NCBI RefSeq assembly: GCF_030265065.1
Contig: NC_080396.1
Coordinates: 54,453,001-54,517,000 of the forward strand
Length of the DNA: 64,000 bases
Reading direction: 5' to 3'
Origin: Corythoichthys intestinalis
Lineage: Eukaryota; Chordata; Actinopteri; Syngnathiformes; Syngnathidae
The notes beneath the pieces were generated by a model. It worked only from the letters and a program-made list of their open reading frames with translations. It made no database searches and was not told the DNA's origin. The translations under genes and the position numbers were made by a program. Numbering within the stretch: the first letter of the stretch is position 1; each line of letters opens with the position of its first letter. Below are positions 1 to 10,676 of the stretch, piece by piece.

Positions 1-905
1 AAAAATAATAATAATCCAAAGGCTCTAAAGTATTTGTGTTCTAAATTTAATTTTTTAGTTTATTTTTTTATTAAACCCCCAGCATATTTTACTTTTTATA
101 CTTTCTGTTTTGTGTTAATATATATTTTTTTTTTGCTATGCGTCCTTCTTGAAAGTTACAGTGATTGTTATTTGTTGTTTAATAAAAATACAAAATTGTA
201 AAAACCTAAGCAACAATTTAATGAGATCACAACGTCTCATAACCCCTGAGCTATATTTGAAGAATGAGAAGCCCCACGAGTTTCTCATAAGGTCTTCTGG
301 TGCGACCAAAACCCTTGCATAGATTGTATATTGTCTCGGTCTCAAGAGAACAAGTGATGCTTTGTTGTTGTAAAAGTACATGTTACTGTAGTACGGCTGC
401 ACCTTCTTCTTGCAAGACAGAATGATGCAATTTGCAAAGGTGATTTTCACATTTTAGCTCAAGCTCTGTTACGACGTATGTAAATGGAATAACAGCACGT
501 TTTTCAACGATGGACCATAAACACCATCTGACTCGGTGGATGGCGACCGCGCTGCAATGCTCTACTGTCTCTTTAAGAATGCGGCTGGATGGGGGCCCAC
601 AAGGAAGCGCTGTAAAAATCGCCTAGTCACTCAGGGAAATACTGTGTGTGGAAAAAATAAACACACATTGTAGTGAATTGCACAACAATATTTGCAAAAT
701 GAAGGCAGGGTTTCCACATCGGCAACCGTTCCCAAACCAGTCTTTTCCGGGAAGTGGAGCAACTATTGCAAATTTTTTACTTAGCCTGTTTCCTCTTTAA
801 GTTCCTGTAATTATATGACACAAATAATTGCACATCAGAAGAAGCAATAATGGAGCAAGCCTTACATGACAATGCAATAGTTTGTAATGCAATAAGATTG
901 TTTAC
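1..905. other. Stretch without a recognised gene, 3' side of lrrc23
   Basis: AT-rich sequence with short random open frames and no family I recognise. The last coding exon of lrrc23 should lie here or just beyond the left edge, because the exon ending at 906 has a clear splice donor after codon phase 0. A weak candidate acceptor lies near 769 followed by an open stretch, but it lacks a pyrimidine tract and its translation does not resemble the acidic C-terminus of LRRC23, so I do not call it. Confidence 0.4.
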
Positions 906-2130
906 CTGAATTGTCTTCCACACCTCAGCCCGCTCCTCCAGGGAGACAGGCTCTTTATCAAGACGCTCCAGTTTAGGAATGAGAGTCAGGACATATGGCC
1001 GGTAGTCTGTGGTTCCGTCCAATGGATTCTCCGAGAGGATAAGCACTCGCAGAGTCTTTGACACGAGTTCAAGGGCCCGCAGGCATGTCTCATCCAAGAA
1101 GTCGTTGCTTCTGTGCGAGAGTGAGATATAGGAATGTTGTTTCCAATGTATGTATTGTGCTGTCATTACCATACCTGACATTAAGATACTGAAGACACTT
1201 CATGTTGGCATTAAGTCCTTCAAGAGTACCAAGTTTGTTGTCACGTAGATGGAGAGTAGTGAGTCTCTCTAATTTCTCCAAGCCCTCTAGACTTGTAATT
1301 GCATTCTGGGCCTTAAATGCAGAGAAAGAATATAGTAACAAAACTACAGGCCACACAGTATAAGATGAGGTGCATTCTGGTGCTCTTCGGTGTGGGGATC
1401 AAAAAAGAGACATTTCAAAAAAAACAGTCACTCTAGAACAGAGGTTGCGCTAGACATTTTCGTTGTCTGTCATTTTGACTGACAGGGTCATAAAAATCCG
1501 GTCATAGTCTATTTTTACCCGTCACTTAAATTTTTAAAATGATAATGATGACATATTCAATAGTATTTAGTTTTCATTCATTTTTAATTAATATTGTAAC
1601 GCTTGCTTGGCGGCGAAAAATTAGACACGGAAGTCGTGGTATTTTTCTCCCTTTTTACTCTGCTTACCGCCAACAACTCCGCCCCCAAAGAAAAGGAGGC
1701 AACGATATAGACCCCAATCACCAACGCAGGGGCGCTGCCAGGGATTTTGGGCCCCATGAAAAGATATCACTTTGGGCCCCACCACCAGTGCCGGGACACA
1801 CACACACATTTAGAGTATCAACTATGTAATTTCCTGCATTCTGGTGAATCTTTACACACTAATTTGTGCATTTTCTGCATTAATTTAAGATGAAAATATA
1901 TTTATGTAAACATACAGCGTATAGAGCAATAATGAATAGACTGATATCATCTTTAAGAAATGTACTGAAGCCCATCTTTTACAATCTAAATATATTTTTA
2001 TTAGAAATATTCTCACATACCACAATGAATGACTTAAGTTAAAACTTTTATTCTAACAATACTACAGCATACATTAACGCCAATAAAAAAAAAAAAATCT
2101 TTAGAATGATATAACAAACAAAGCGAACAC

Positions 2131-2169
<39 letters not shown>

Positions 2170-5100
2170 GCAATCACACTCACAATTACAAACAAAGCGA
2201 GCAGATTGCAGGTTGCTCAGCCTTAGTCACCAAGAGCCCAGCGCCGAGCCTTCTTGATAGCAAAGTCAGTGATCAAATCATTAAAGTCTAGCTTCCTAGC
2301 CAACTGACTTTCAATGGACAACATGGCAAGACTAGAAAGCCTGTCCTGACACATAGTGGACCTCATATAATTTTTTATGAGTTTTAGCTTACTAAAAGCT
2401 CTCTCGCCGCCTGCAACCGTTACGGGGAGTGTGCAAAATATTCGTAAAGCGATGCACACTTCTCCAAAAATGCTTTGCAGCTGCATCTTAAAAATTGCAT
2501 TCAGGAGACCACGAGAGGACAAGTTAGGGGGAAATGTAGCAGTATACACAGAGTTCAGGTGTCTTACTGAAGATGGTCCTGGCTCTGTAGTGTACATAAA
2601 ATGACAAATATAACAATATCTTCTATATTATTCTAGTATCTTAATTTAATTATTAATTATGTATCATTAATTAATAATAATAATTATTATTATTAATTAT
2701 TATTACTTATTACTATTTGTCTCTTAGCCACTGATATTTTATGTGTGGTGTGGCAGTGGTCAAGTTGATTCCTCACCTCCTTCAGTTGGGAGTAAAGATG
2801 AGGCTGGCTCATAAAGGGTGTCAGGAGACAGGGCTGCTGAGCCAGACGCAGCAAGAGGAGTTGTGCTTGTGCCTATTACAACAGGCGAGGGCAGAGACAA
2901 CTGTTTTGGTGTGGAGAGCTTGCGAAAGGGTTAACCTGCTGTACTAATTAAATGTAAGCTAAAAGTGGAGCAAACACTAGCTAGCAAACAATTACAGTAT
3001 TTCATTATGGAGTAGGCTTAGCCCCATTTGAAAACTTACAATCTCCACTATAGGCTACAGCTCCGAAGCCAGGTCCCTTCCTTGTTAACTAACTAAATTT
3101 AATTGATGACAAACTAAATTCAATAAATTCTTGACAAACTGGATTCAGCCAGATTAAAAAAAAATCCACACCAACTTTCAACATCTGTATGATACCAAAA
3201 AATACCGTCATTATTTGGAATTCATGTTCTTGAATTGGTCAATGTCGCTCACTGAGGTCGGGAAAATCCCGTATTTCTTACGGAGTGAGCTGAGACCTGC
3301 TTCTGAGCTTTCTAATAGACGTCGCGTGAGCTAAAATAACGGGTTAATTTTCAGCACTACACTGACACAATTTACACCAACCTTCCTTTGTGAAGTACTT
3401 TTTCACATCCTGTTGGCCTTTTCTACCCCTCTACACAATACTCAGAGTCATTGACTGGTGTAAATGTGCACCGCTGCTCAGCCTGCGCGCGGTCTGATCA
3501 AAGGAAGGGCGGACGAAACCAATTAATGAAAATACGCGGGGGGGGGGGGGTTGCTGGCAATACATATCCTCTCTGGATGTTTACTTTTTGCCAAAAACAA
3601 AACAAGAAAAAGAAACCCTTCGTTTTATACCTTTTAAAATTATAATGATTAACATTTAAATTTGCAAACGATTACCTAATGCTCTAATTTTCTTTGTGGG
3701 CCCCCTCAGGCCACGGGCCCTTAGAATCAGTACCACTTTTCCCCCCTATACGGTGCCCCTGCACCAACGTCACACAATGATCTTAATTGTGGTTGTCAGC
3801 CCAAAATCTTCTAAATATATATTAAATGCATCTTACCAGATATAAAAAGACTACTACATAGTCTGTGGTGATCGTTTGGTGCCCAGATTTCTTGTCGAAT
3901 AGGGAATGGGACGTACTACGTCATTGTTTGGACGCGCCTCCATGCTGGCAATATGATTCACTTCCGGGCCGGCAGAGTCAATGCGGATTGTAACGTGTGG
4001 TAATGCTAAGCTAACTCTTTCGGTGTTTTAGAAAGAAAATATGGGTGCTTATTGTTGCGTTACCGGGTGCAACAGCGTCTCCTACGACAAAAAAAGGGGT
4101 TAGGAAAAATGGACTCACTTTTCACCGTTTTCCTGCTTGGAGGACCAAATATCAGATCACGAAGGTACGACGGATGGCTGGATTGCAGCGGTTCGTCGGA
4201 AAAGCATTTATGATCATATTTCTGCTGGAATGAGAGTGTGTTCCTGTCATCTCTACTCTTGTAAGTTGAACGCTTTATCCACTTTTGGTTTCAATACGTT
4301 TTTGTTTTTTTACACCGTTGTGTAAATCTGCCTCGGTAGCAATGCTCGCCTACTACGACTCACCGACCTGTTGTGTTCCTAGGTAAACCTGCTGACAACA
4401 CATCCCGATTGGTCACCATCTCTCTTCTTGGATCATTTGACAAAGAAAATTTGTTCAATGGAGTGGTTCCATTTGTCTTGTGTTGGACTCAAACAAGCCC
4501 CTGTAGCAGACGCCATCTGGGTCTGCCCTTCTCGTCGATGAACTGCGGGCTTTTAACTTGTGAAAATGCAAGAACTTTAATACACATATTTATTCTGCCT
4601 GGCTATTTAACTATGGCCAGTGACGTTTTTTTTTTTTTCTTTTTTTTTTTTTAAACCACTTTGACAAAGACACGTTTCATAGTAATGTTGAATTTATATA
4701 TTCTATTATTATTTTTAAATTATAATATTCTTATTTGCACTTATGTAGACTTTAGACTGCCAATTCAAATAGTGTTGGAAAAGTTGCAATACCTTAAATA
4801 GAAATGCAAGAACTGTAAAGTACATATTTATACACCTTTATTTACCTAAGGCCACTGGATGTTTTTTAACTGCTTTGAAAAATACAGGTTTTGTTGTGAT
4901 CTTGTATTTATATAGTATATAGCTTTTTATAATGTATTATGTATTATAATATTTGCTGCCCCCTGCCAGAGTGTGGGCCATTTTGTACTAAAAGGATTTT
5001 AAACTGTCAGTTCAAATACTGTGTTGGAGACTAGTACTTGCAATACTTAAAATGGAAATGCAAGAACTTTAAAGCACATATTTATCCTGTCTGGCAATTT

Positions 5101-8100
5101 ACCCAAGGCCAGTAAATAGTGTTTTAAACTGCTTTGACAAAGACACGTTTATTGTGATCTTGTATTTGTGTATTACTTATAATTATATAATATTTGCTGC
5201 CACCGTCAGAGGGTGGGCCTTGTTTGCACTAATTTAACGATTTTAAACTGTCAATTCAAATATCGTATTGGAGAAATTGCATTACTTGAAATAAATCTAT
5301 TGCAACTTATCAGTCCCAGTTCTTGTCTACAACACTGTCCAAAAATTGTCAATGCATATTCCAAATAGAATAACAAAATTAAGTCACCTGACTTTGTAAT
5401 TATTACACCTGTTTATTATGAAGACCTGAAGTAAACAACAAGCAGTTACAGTTTGTCAAGAAGTTGTTCAAGTCATGTTTTGGTATTCATATTTTATTGA
5501 CTTTTCACAACAACACTTGGGATCGTGTTTGTAAGAGCAGAGCAAACTGAAGTTTCAGCGTGCACTCTTCGCCTTTCCAACCTCTCATAACGCTCCGATG
5601 TGGTGCGCTTGACCTCAGAATAACCCAAGAAGAGATATGGTGACCAATCGGGATGTGTTGTCAGCATTTCATATGCAGGTTTTCCTAGTAACACAACAGG
5701 TAGGTGAGGAGAAGGTTAGCATTGCTACCGAGGCAGATTTACACAACAGTAAAAAAAACAAAAAAAAAAACGTATTGAAACCAAAACGGATAAATCGTTC
5801 AACTTACAAGAGTAGAGATGAGGGGAATACACTCTCATTCCAGCAGAAATATGATCAAGAGAAATGCTTTTCCAACGAACCGTTGCGCCCCAGCCATCCG
5901 TCGTGCCTTCGTGATCTGATATTTGGTCCTCCATGCAGGAAAACGGTGAAAAGTGAGTCCTGTTTTCCTCGCCCTTTTTTTAGTCGTAGGAGAAGCTGTT
6001 GCACCCGGTAACACAACAATAAGCACCCATATTTTCTTTCTAAAACACCGAAAGAGTTAGCTTAGCACTACCACACGTTACAATCCGCATTGACTCTGCC
6101 GGCCCGGAAGTGAATCATATTGCCAGCATGGAGGCGCGTCCAAACAATGACGTAGTACGTCCCATTCCCTATTACAGCAGTCCATCTCGCTCTCATCTTC
6201 GCGTCTCTCAGAATACGGTAGAACTTCAAGTCTCTCCGTCTATCTTCTCTGTTACAGCAACCAACCGCCACACACGCCTTCACCATTTTGATTATTAATA
6301 TTAACGAGCAGAAAAACACGCCGTAATAGGAGGCATGTACGTAGCGGTAATGTATAAACATGACGGGCTGACACACAATATGGCGGCTCCGGTCAGGGGG
6401 GCGGAGTTGTGACGTCATGTGATTGGGGTCTATACACAGGCGGCAATCTTGTCCATCAATTGGATGACGTGCTGGCACACCGGGTGCACCAATAAGAACC
6501 TCGCGTTGATGTGTCAATCACGGTGCCGCCGCCAGACCCCGGTTACGCTACAATATTCTGACAGAATAGCCAACGACGTCATGCATTAAGAGAGACAATA
6601 GCTAATTAATATGCTAACTCGCCACCCTGTGGTCTGGGGTGTGAATTGCAACCTGTCAAAATGACTGACGGACTTCAGGTTTTTCCGTCACCGTTTTAAA
6701 AAACCGGTCAACGACGGAAAATTTCCGGTTAACGCGACCCCTGCTCTAGAATTAGAAAAATAAAAAGCCTTTATTAAATCACGGCTTTATACAGATTTAT
6801 ACATGCCGACATGTTTCGGCCGTGTAGGCCTTCATCAAGACAAAGTCTGAACAAAGCCATGATTTAATAAAGGCTTTTTATTTTTTTTATTTCTTGAGTG
6901 CCTTGTTTTTTTTTTTAATTGTTACAGACTACACATTTTAATCAAGGATGGATGGATCATTACTTGCTTTTTACCAGATATAATCGTTCTAGATTAGGAA
7001 GGTTGATTCCATTGGTTGAAGTCAAGCGGTTCCCTCTGAGCTCCAAAGTCCCCAGTTTAGAAAAAAGACAACTCTCGAGACCATTTAATCTCTCGATACG
7101 GTTCCCTGCAGAAGTAATAAAGGACACACATGACCTTCAGACAAGTTTACACACAAGGTTTATGTGACTTTTTCAGATGAAATCATAACCCCAACCTGAA
7201 AGATTTAGACTTTCCAAAGCTAGTCCAACAAGACCTTCCACTTCTGTGAGCCGGTTTGCTGCCATACTCAGCCACTGCAGGTAGACCAGCTGAGAAAAGG
7301 TTTGCCCTTGGAAGCATGTTACATAATTCTTGTCAATCTAAGAAATAGTGCAGTTTAAATTTAAATTAGAGAAGTGGCTCAATTTTAATTTATGAATTTA
7401 TGACATCTAAAAAATATATTTTGGTTTCCAAGTACAACTTAAAAAAAAAAAAAAAATCTTAGCACTCCACCGCTAACTGGATTGTTGTAAATCACTGCGA
7501 TATGCAGTTTTACTTCTGGGTTTAAATGTGAGAAAATAAAACCAAATATATTTAATCAGTTGAAATAATTAACACAAAAGTGAGTAAAAATTATACTTTA
7601 TTGTTAAACATTTTTAAGTGTACTGTATTTTAAAGTTAGATACAACGAACTGTAGGCCAACATTTAGTAAAACGAACTGCATGTATTACATTTTTAAAAT
7701 GGTGAAACCAAGGGCGTAGGTTTGCACAGGGACGGTAGGGACATAACACTACCAACTTTTCAGGATGCTCAAATTGTCCTCACCAACTTTTAAGCAATTT
7801 TATATGCATTATTATGTAATGAGTTCCGTTATAGATTGTCTTCCCATATGTTGTAAGGATAAAATTGACCCTGCCATTATTAAGTGAATTATTTTTATTA
7901 TGTTCAAATTTACATTTAGCCCTTTTCACTTTCTGAATATGCCAGTCTGTTCCCCCCCTCAAACGCATGTTTGATTGGCTGATAACTCGACCCAGCCCTG
8001 ACAAACACACGCACGCTCACGCTCAAGGCTGAGTTATGCTTCTGCGGCAGACCTACGCCACCAAGGCAGACCCGATTCACGACTCTTCGCCGAAGCCTGA

Positions 8101-9790
8101 CGGGCATCTTCTCAATTTTCTGACTTCGCGTCAACGCGTGGAGACGTGACACAAGTGGACTGTGATTGGTCCGCTCAGACTGTTGTTTCCGGTTCAGCAC
8201 GAAATCACCGCTATTTTCAAACATTGTTGTGCTACACGAAAAAATGGACCAAGCCAACGAAAGTATCATCAAAGAGGTCCGCAAGTACGACAACCTCTAC
8301 AATGTCTCGTCAAGACATTATAAAGAAGGCCAAATGGCAAATAATTCGTAAAGATCCACATTCAAGCGTTCCATCTTGCATTGTTTATTTTTTTTTCTCT
8401 GTTGGCATTGTGTAACCAGAAGAAAATTACAGGAAGCCAACAAGCATCCCCCAAAACCGTACAAACACAACGCCACACCCCTGTTGTGGCTTGGCAGTGA
8501 ATTACAGAGCAACGTGTTACCTTGCCGCAGAACTAGCGAATGCTCATTGACGCCGTAGTCGCTTCGCCGTCACTGTAACGCAGGAGCATAATTCAGGCTT
8601 CACACCACCCCGACAGAAATACTTATCGACAACATGCCGCCTGCTCTGCCCCCTTCGAAGAGGAGGGATATAAGAAGTTTTTTTCGACCAGCAGCTGCCA
8701 CAGTAAGTAATTTAAAAATACCCCAATGTTGTCGCGGTGGGAAACACACCACTAATTTTGCTACTGAAAGTCTGACCGGCATCAGAGTTAGCATAACTTT
8801 AAACTGTGTGAACTTGCTAACCTGCAAAACTCAAGTAAGAAGCTGCTTAGAGAGAAATGCCCTTCTGTTTGTATTTTCATTTGTTAACATAAATAAACTG
8901 TAAGATATCTAGTGAATTCTGCTGGAAACTACAGAATCAGAAAAATGTGAGCAGAAAGCTGCTTAGAGAGAGACGGGTGCTGCATAACCTCATATGTTGC
9001 TCACACAACACAACATACACACAACAAAATCATAATTTACTATGTACATAAAAAAAATATATGTATTTTTTGGATGCCGCAAGCTACCCACACTAGCGTT
9101 ACGATCGATTAAATGAGCACCCATGATTCAGGATATCAATTAATTAGGTTGATATTTGTGAAAAAAGTAGCCCTGACCCCCGTTCACCCAATCTGTTTGG
9201 TCTTATTAATGTCCTATCCCTAGCAAAAAGTGTACATGCAGATTATGCTGTTATATCGTCCCTACCAATGTTCAGACTAAGCCTACGCCCTTTGGTGAAA
9301 CATAATGTAATTAAATTAATTCTATTTTACTGTATTTTGTTTGAAAAGCAGTTCGGAAGATGAATATATGAATTTACATTTTATTCACATTTGATTAAGT
9401 CATTCTTTTGCATGGTTGTGGTACTTTTAAGACACTTAAAAAATCCCCAAGAATGGGTGACAAACATTTTTTCTTGGTAAGACCTTGCCTTAAGCCAAAG
9501 AAGCTGAGTGAGGGATGACAGAGGTGAAAGGTCAGAAATACGGTTGTTGGACACGTCCATGAAGCGAAGGTGAACGTAACTGCTGATCGCGGCCATGTCA
9601 CTTAGTCGTCTGAGGAGTCCAAGCACAAAAAAATGAAGGTTCATGATTCAGCACATTTTCTATTGTTGGTAATTGTGCTGTCTTACTTGTCCTTTAAAAC
9701 GACTTTAATGAATGCGTGTCTTAATCCATTTCCTGTTCGACACAGCAAAGAAAGACCTGGGATTATGATATCTTGATCCAAGGGTCGAAT
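906..9790 (-). CDS. lrrc23: Leucine-rich repeat containing 23 (partial gene model)
   Basis: LRRC23 is a leucine-rich-repeat protein of the axonemal radial spoke in motile cilia and sperm (family knowledge). Six internal coding exons were read on the minus strand: 9687-9790, 9484-9609, 7196-7289, 6975-7105, 1175-1311 and 906-1110. Acceptor and donor phases agree at nearly every junction. The first exon gives the GLSLLCRTGNGL motif that sits before the repeats in LRRC23. Later exons give LRRs such as YVHLRFMDVSNNRISDLSPL, LESLNLS, LELRGNRLTSTNGINLP and LTTLHLRDNKLGTLEG. The last exon carries the capping segment ENPLDGTTDYR with LERLDKE. The acidic N-terminal exon(s) and the final exon were not found. 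Introns are expanded by transposons, most of all the 5.3-kb hAT insertion between 1311 and 6975. The acceptor at 1311 is TTTAAG, a weak site chosen because it restores the AQN repeat. Confidence 0.88.
2140..2169. repeat. (CA)n microsatellite
   Basis: About 14 tandem CA units inside the large hAT element, just beyond the end of its transposase fragment. Likely length-variable. Confidence 0.9.
2223..2597 (-). pseudogene. hAT transposase C-terminal fragment
   Basis: An open frame of about 124 codons with the hallmarks of the hAT C-terminal dimerisation domain. LRIFCTLPVTVAGGERAFSK is followed by LKLIKNYMRSTM and a stretch reading DRLSSLAMLSIE. This corresponds to the usual T-x-P-x-x-x-x-x-x-E-R-x-F-S motif, and it ends in a short basic tail that looks like the natural C-terminus. 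It resembles the ZMYM1/TTF-type hAT transposases of fish. It lies at the 3' side of the 1439-6743 element, as expected for a minus-strand gene. The upstream catalytic part is not recognisable. Confidence 0.75.
4039..4420 (+). pseudogene. THAP domain fragment, left arm copy
   Basis: The start codon at 4039 reads MGAYCCVTGCNS, with the spaced cysteines of the C2CH THAP finger. HRFPAW and a segment with VCS and H follow in shifted frames. A donor-like GTAAG follows at about 4261, and a second exon with GKPA.. near 4387 continues the fold (CCH part of the finger). Small length changes put these pieces in different frames, so no intact protein remains. The right arm (5494-6040) is the sister copy. 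Confidence 0.55.
4560..5300. repeat. Three diverged copies of a roughly 240-bp unit
   Basis: The phrases ATGCAAGAACTTTAA, ACATATTTAT, a CTGxCTxxxTTTACC stretch, GACAAAGACACGTTT, TATTTGCTGCC and CAATTCAAAT recur at about 4565-4800, 4803-5050 and 5054-5290 with similar spacing. This is a tandem repeat of about 240 bp in the centre of the palindromic THAP element, possibly its subterminal region. The copies are clearly diverged, so the array is old. Confidence 0.5.
5494..6040 (-). pseudogene. THAP domain fragment, right arm copy
   Basis: The better preserved of the two THAP copies. The start near 6030 reads MGAYCCVTGCNS, then HRFPAW and an AVRW/KS segment. A second exon (5494-5694) reads GKPAYEMLTTHPDWSPYLFL, then ERYERLERRR. 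This matches the C-terminal half of a THAP finger followed by a basic region typical of THAP-containing transposon proteins. It shares every landmark with the left arm but in the opposite orientation, so it arose by an inverted duplication of one gene. Confidence 0.55.
6160..6292 (-). pseudogene. Second THAP-type zinc-finger start, hAT-associated
   Basis: Minus-strand reading MVKACVAVGCCN, then LKFYRI and MRARWTAVI. The C-x4-C spacing and the later aromatic/RARW segment are those of a THAP finger of a different subfamily from the palindromic copies. It is cut at about 6172, exactly where the palindromic element begins. It lies about 450 bp inside the right end of the hAT element, where a transposase start would be expected. 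Whether it belongs to the hAT element or to another insertion is not settled. Confidence 0.5.
6757..6889 (-). ncRNA. Hammerhead-ribozyme-like fold in an inverted repeat
   Basis: On the minus strand the core reads TTGATGA, then stem II GGCC-TACAC-GGCC, then GAAA, then stem III ACATG-TCGG-CATGT, then an A at the usual cleavage position (GTA triplet). Stem I is long: GCCTTTATTAAATCATGG at the 5' side pairs with the matching segment at the 3' side. This is the layout of a type I hammerhead. The conserved core is CTGATGA, and here the first base is T, a change at a catalytic position that would probably abolish or weaken cleavage. Hammerheads of this kind are known at the ends of Penelope-like elements. 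I saw no coding sequence of such an element next to it. Confidence 0.5.
7709..9293. mobile_element. hAT element with 8-bp target duplication
   Basis: The ends CAAGGGCGTAGG and the complement of AAAGGGCGTAGG are flanked by a perfect GGTGAAAC duplication at 7701-7708 and 9294-9301. Near 8634 (plus) a start codon opens MPPALPPSKRRDIRSFFRP. This resembles the KR..SFF N-terminus that precedes the TTF-type finger in some hAT transposases, and the frame then runs into an intron-like or degraded stretch. A PIF/Harbinger-type element is inserted at 8026-8599. It lies in the lrrc23 intron between the exons at 7289 and 9484. Confidence 0.8.
8026..8599 (+). mobile_element. PIF/Harbinger-type element nested in a hAT element
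   Basis: Inverted ends AGGCTGAGTTATGC and the complement of AGCCTGAATTATGC, continuing to CTGCG, are flanked by a 3-bp TCA duplication. A 3-bp duplication is typical of PIF/Harbinger. A start codon at 8244 reads MDQANESIIKEVRKYDNLYN and continues HYKEGQMANN. This resembles the MADF/Myb-like DNA-binding protein that Harbinger elements encode beside the transposase. Only this fragment remains, so the copy is a short non-autonomous derivative. Confidence 0.65.
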
Positions 9791-9853
9791 CTGTGAATAA
9801 TAGCAAATTTAGGAATATAAACACTACTACACTGATACCTCGAGATCTTAAAT

Positions 9854-10344
9854 CAGTGGTTCTTAACCTGGGTTCGATTGAACCCCAAGGGGTTTGGTGA
9901 GTAACTCTAGGGGGTTTGGTGAAGGGAAAGAAACACAAAGCCCTATTTTCATATGCTGATTAAATCTAGGCAAAGTGGCTTTTTCGATAAGGTTTTGGAC
10001 TGATTTGCTCCCAATTTACAGGCTTAATCCATTTCTTTTAACTGCTAGTCCTCGATCTTTTGGAAAGGGGAACTGGTTTGCTCAGTGGAAGGTTGATTCA
10101 CACTTGATATGAGGGAATACAACAGACCAATGGGTAGCGTGGTCTCAAATTTTGACCTGTTTACAAAACATGTTGTCAAAACGAGAAGAATTTCGGACAG
10201 GAATTTTCAAAATTATTAGCTGGCTATCTTGAATTTGAAAAAAACAAAAACAAATTTGCTTTATTATCTAATTCCGAAGGGTTCGGTGAATCCATATTCG
10301 AAACTTGTGGGGTTCGGTACCTTTAGCAAAGTTAAGAACCACTG
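9854..10344. mobile_element. Short hAT-type element with perfect 8-bp duplication
   Basis: Starts CAGTGGTTCTTAACC and ends with the complement of CAGTGGTTCTTAAC. It is flanked by TCTTAAAT at 9846-9853 and 10345-10352. The subterminal regions repeat GGGGTTCGGTGA-like phrases on both sides. It is 491 bp with no coding sequence, so a non-autonomous hAT copy upstream of the first lrrc23 exon I could place. Confidence 0.85.
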
Positions 10345-10676
10345 TCTTAAATTAATTAGTAGCGGAACGGCTTTCCTATAATGATTTTTTAAATACAATG
10401 AATCACGTTTTACCTGTAAACTGTCTAATTCTTTCCAAGTGCTATTAAAACACCACCATGAGTTTGCTGGAATGTCCTTTGATTGCCTGTCTGTATTTGT
10501 AATGTAAATATAATTGTTTTTTTTAGGTTTCAGCTCATTCTACAGACATTATCACATGACTACTTGAGCTCATAGCAAACACAGAGTGCTAAATGATAAG
10601 CTAACTTCGGCATCCTTTGCTTGCCATTACATCCCGCTGTTTGCCTTGCCTGATAAATCATTGCTTGTAAGTTATA

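Larger units (their letters stand above)
3897..6172. mobile_element. Palindromic THAP-type DNA element (two inverted arms)
   Basis: The left arm, about 3897-4430, reads from AATAGGGAATGGGACGTACT into a THAP zinc-finger start and a following exon. The right arm, about 5610-6172, is the same sequence in reverse complement and ends at the complement of the same bases. Each arm carries the first THAP exon (MGAYCCVTGCNS, then HRFPAW) and the start of the second (GKPA with HPDW). The central 1.1 kb is AT-rich and holds several diverged copies of a roughly 240-bp unit (about 4560, 4800, 5060). THAP fingers occur in P-element and Kolobok transposases, so an element of that kind is likely. I could not find a target duplication at its edges. 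Confidence 0.6.
1439..6743 (-). mobile_element. Large hAT DNA transposon with 8-bp target duplication
   Basis: The ends form short terminal inverted repeats, CAGAGGTTGCGC at the left and the complement of CAGGGGTCGCGTT at the right. They are flanked by a perfect 8-bp duplication, CTCTAGAA, at 1431-1438 and 6744-6751. An 8-bp duplication with CAG ends is the hAT signature. The interior holds a hAT C-terminal dimerisation region (2223-2597, minus) and a THAP-type zinc-finger start (about 6160-6290, minus), in the order expected for one minus-strand transposase gene. A palindromic THAP element (about 3897-6172) lies between them. The element sits in an lrrc23 intron in gene orientation. No uninterrupted transposase remains. 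Confidence 0.85.

Noticed and set aside
620-768. Final lrrc23 exon near 640-768
   Set aside because: The acceptor lacks a pyrimidine tract and the translation does not resemble the acidic LRRC23 tail.
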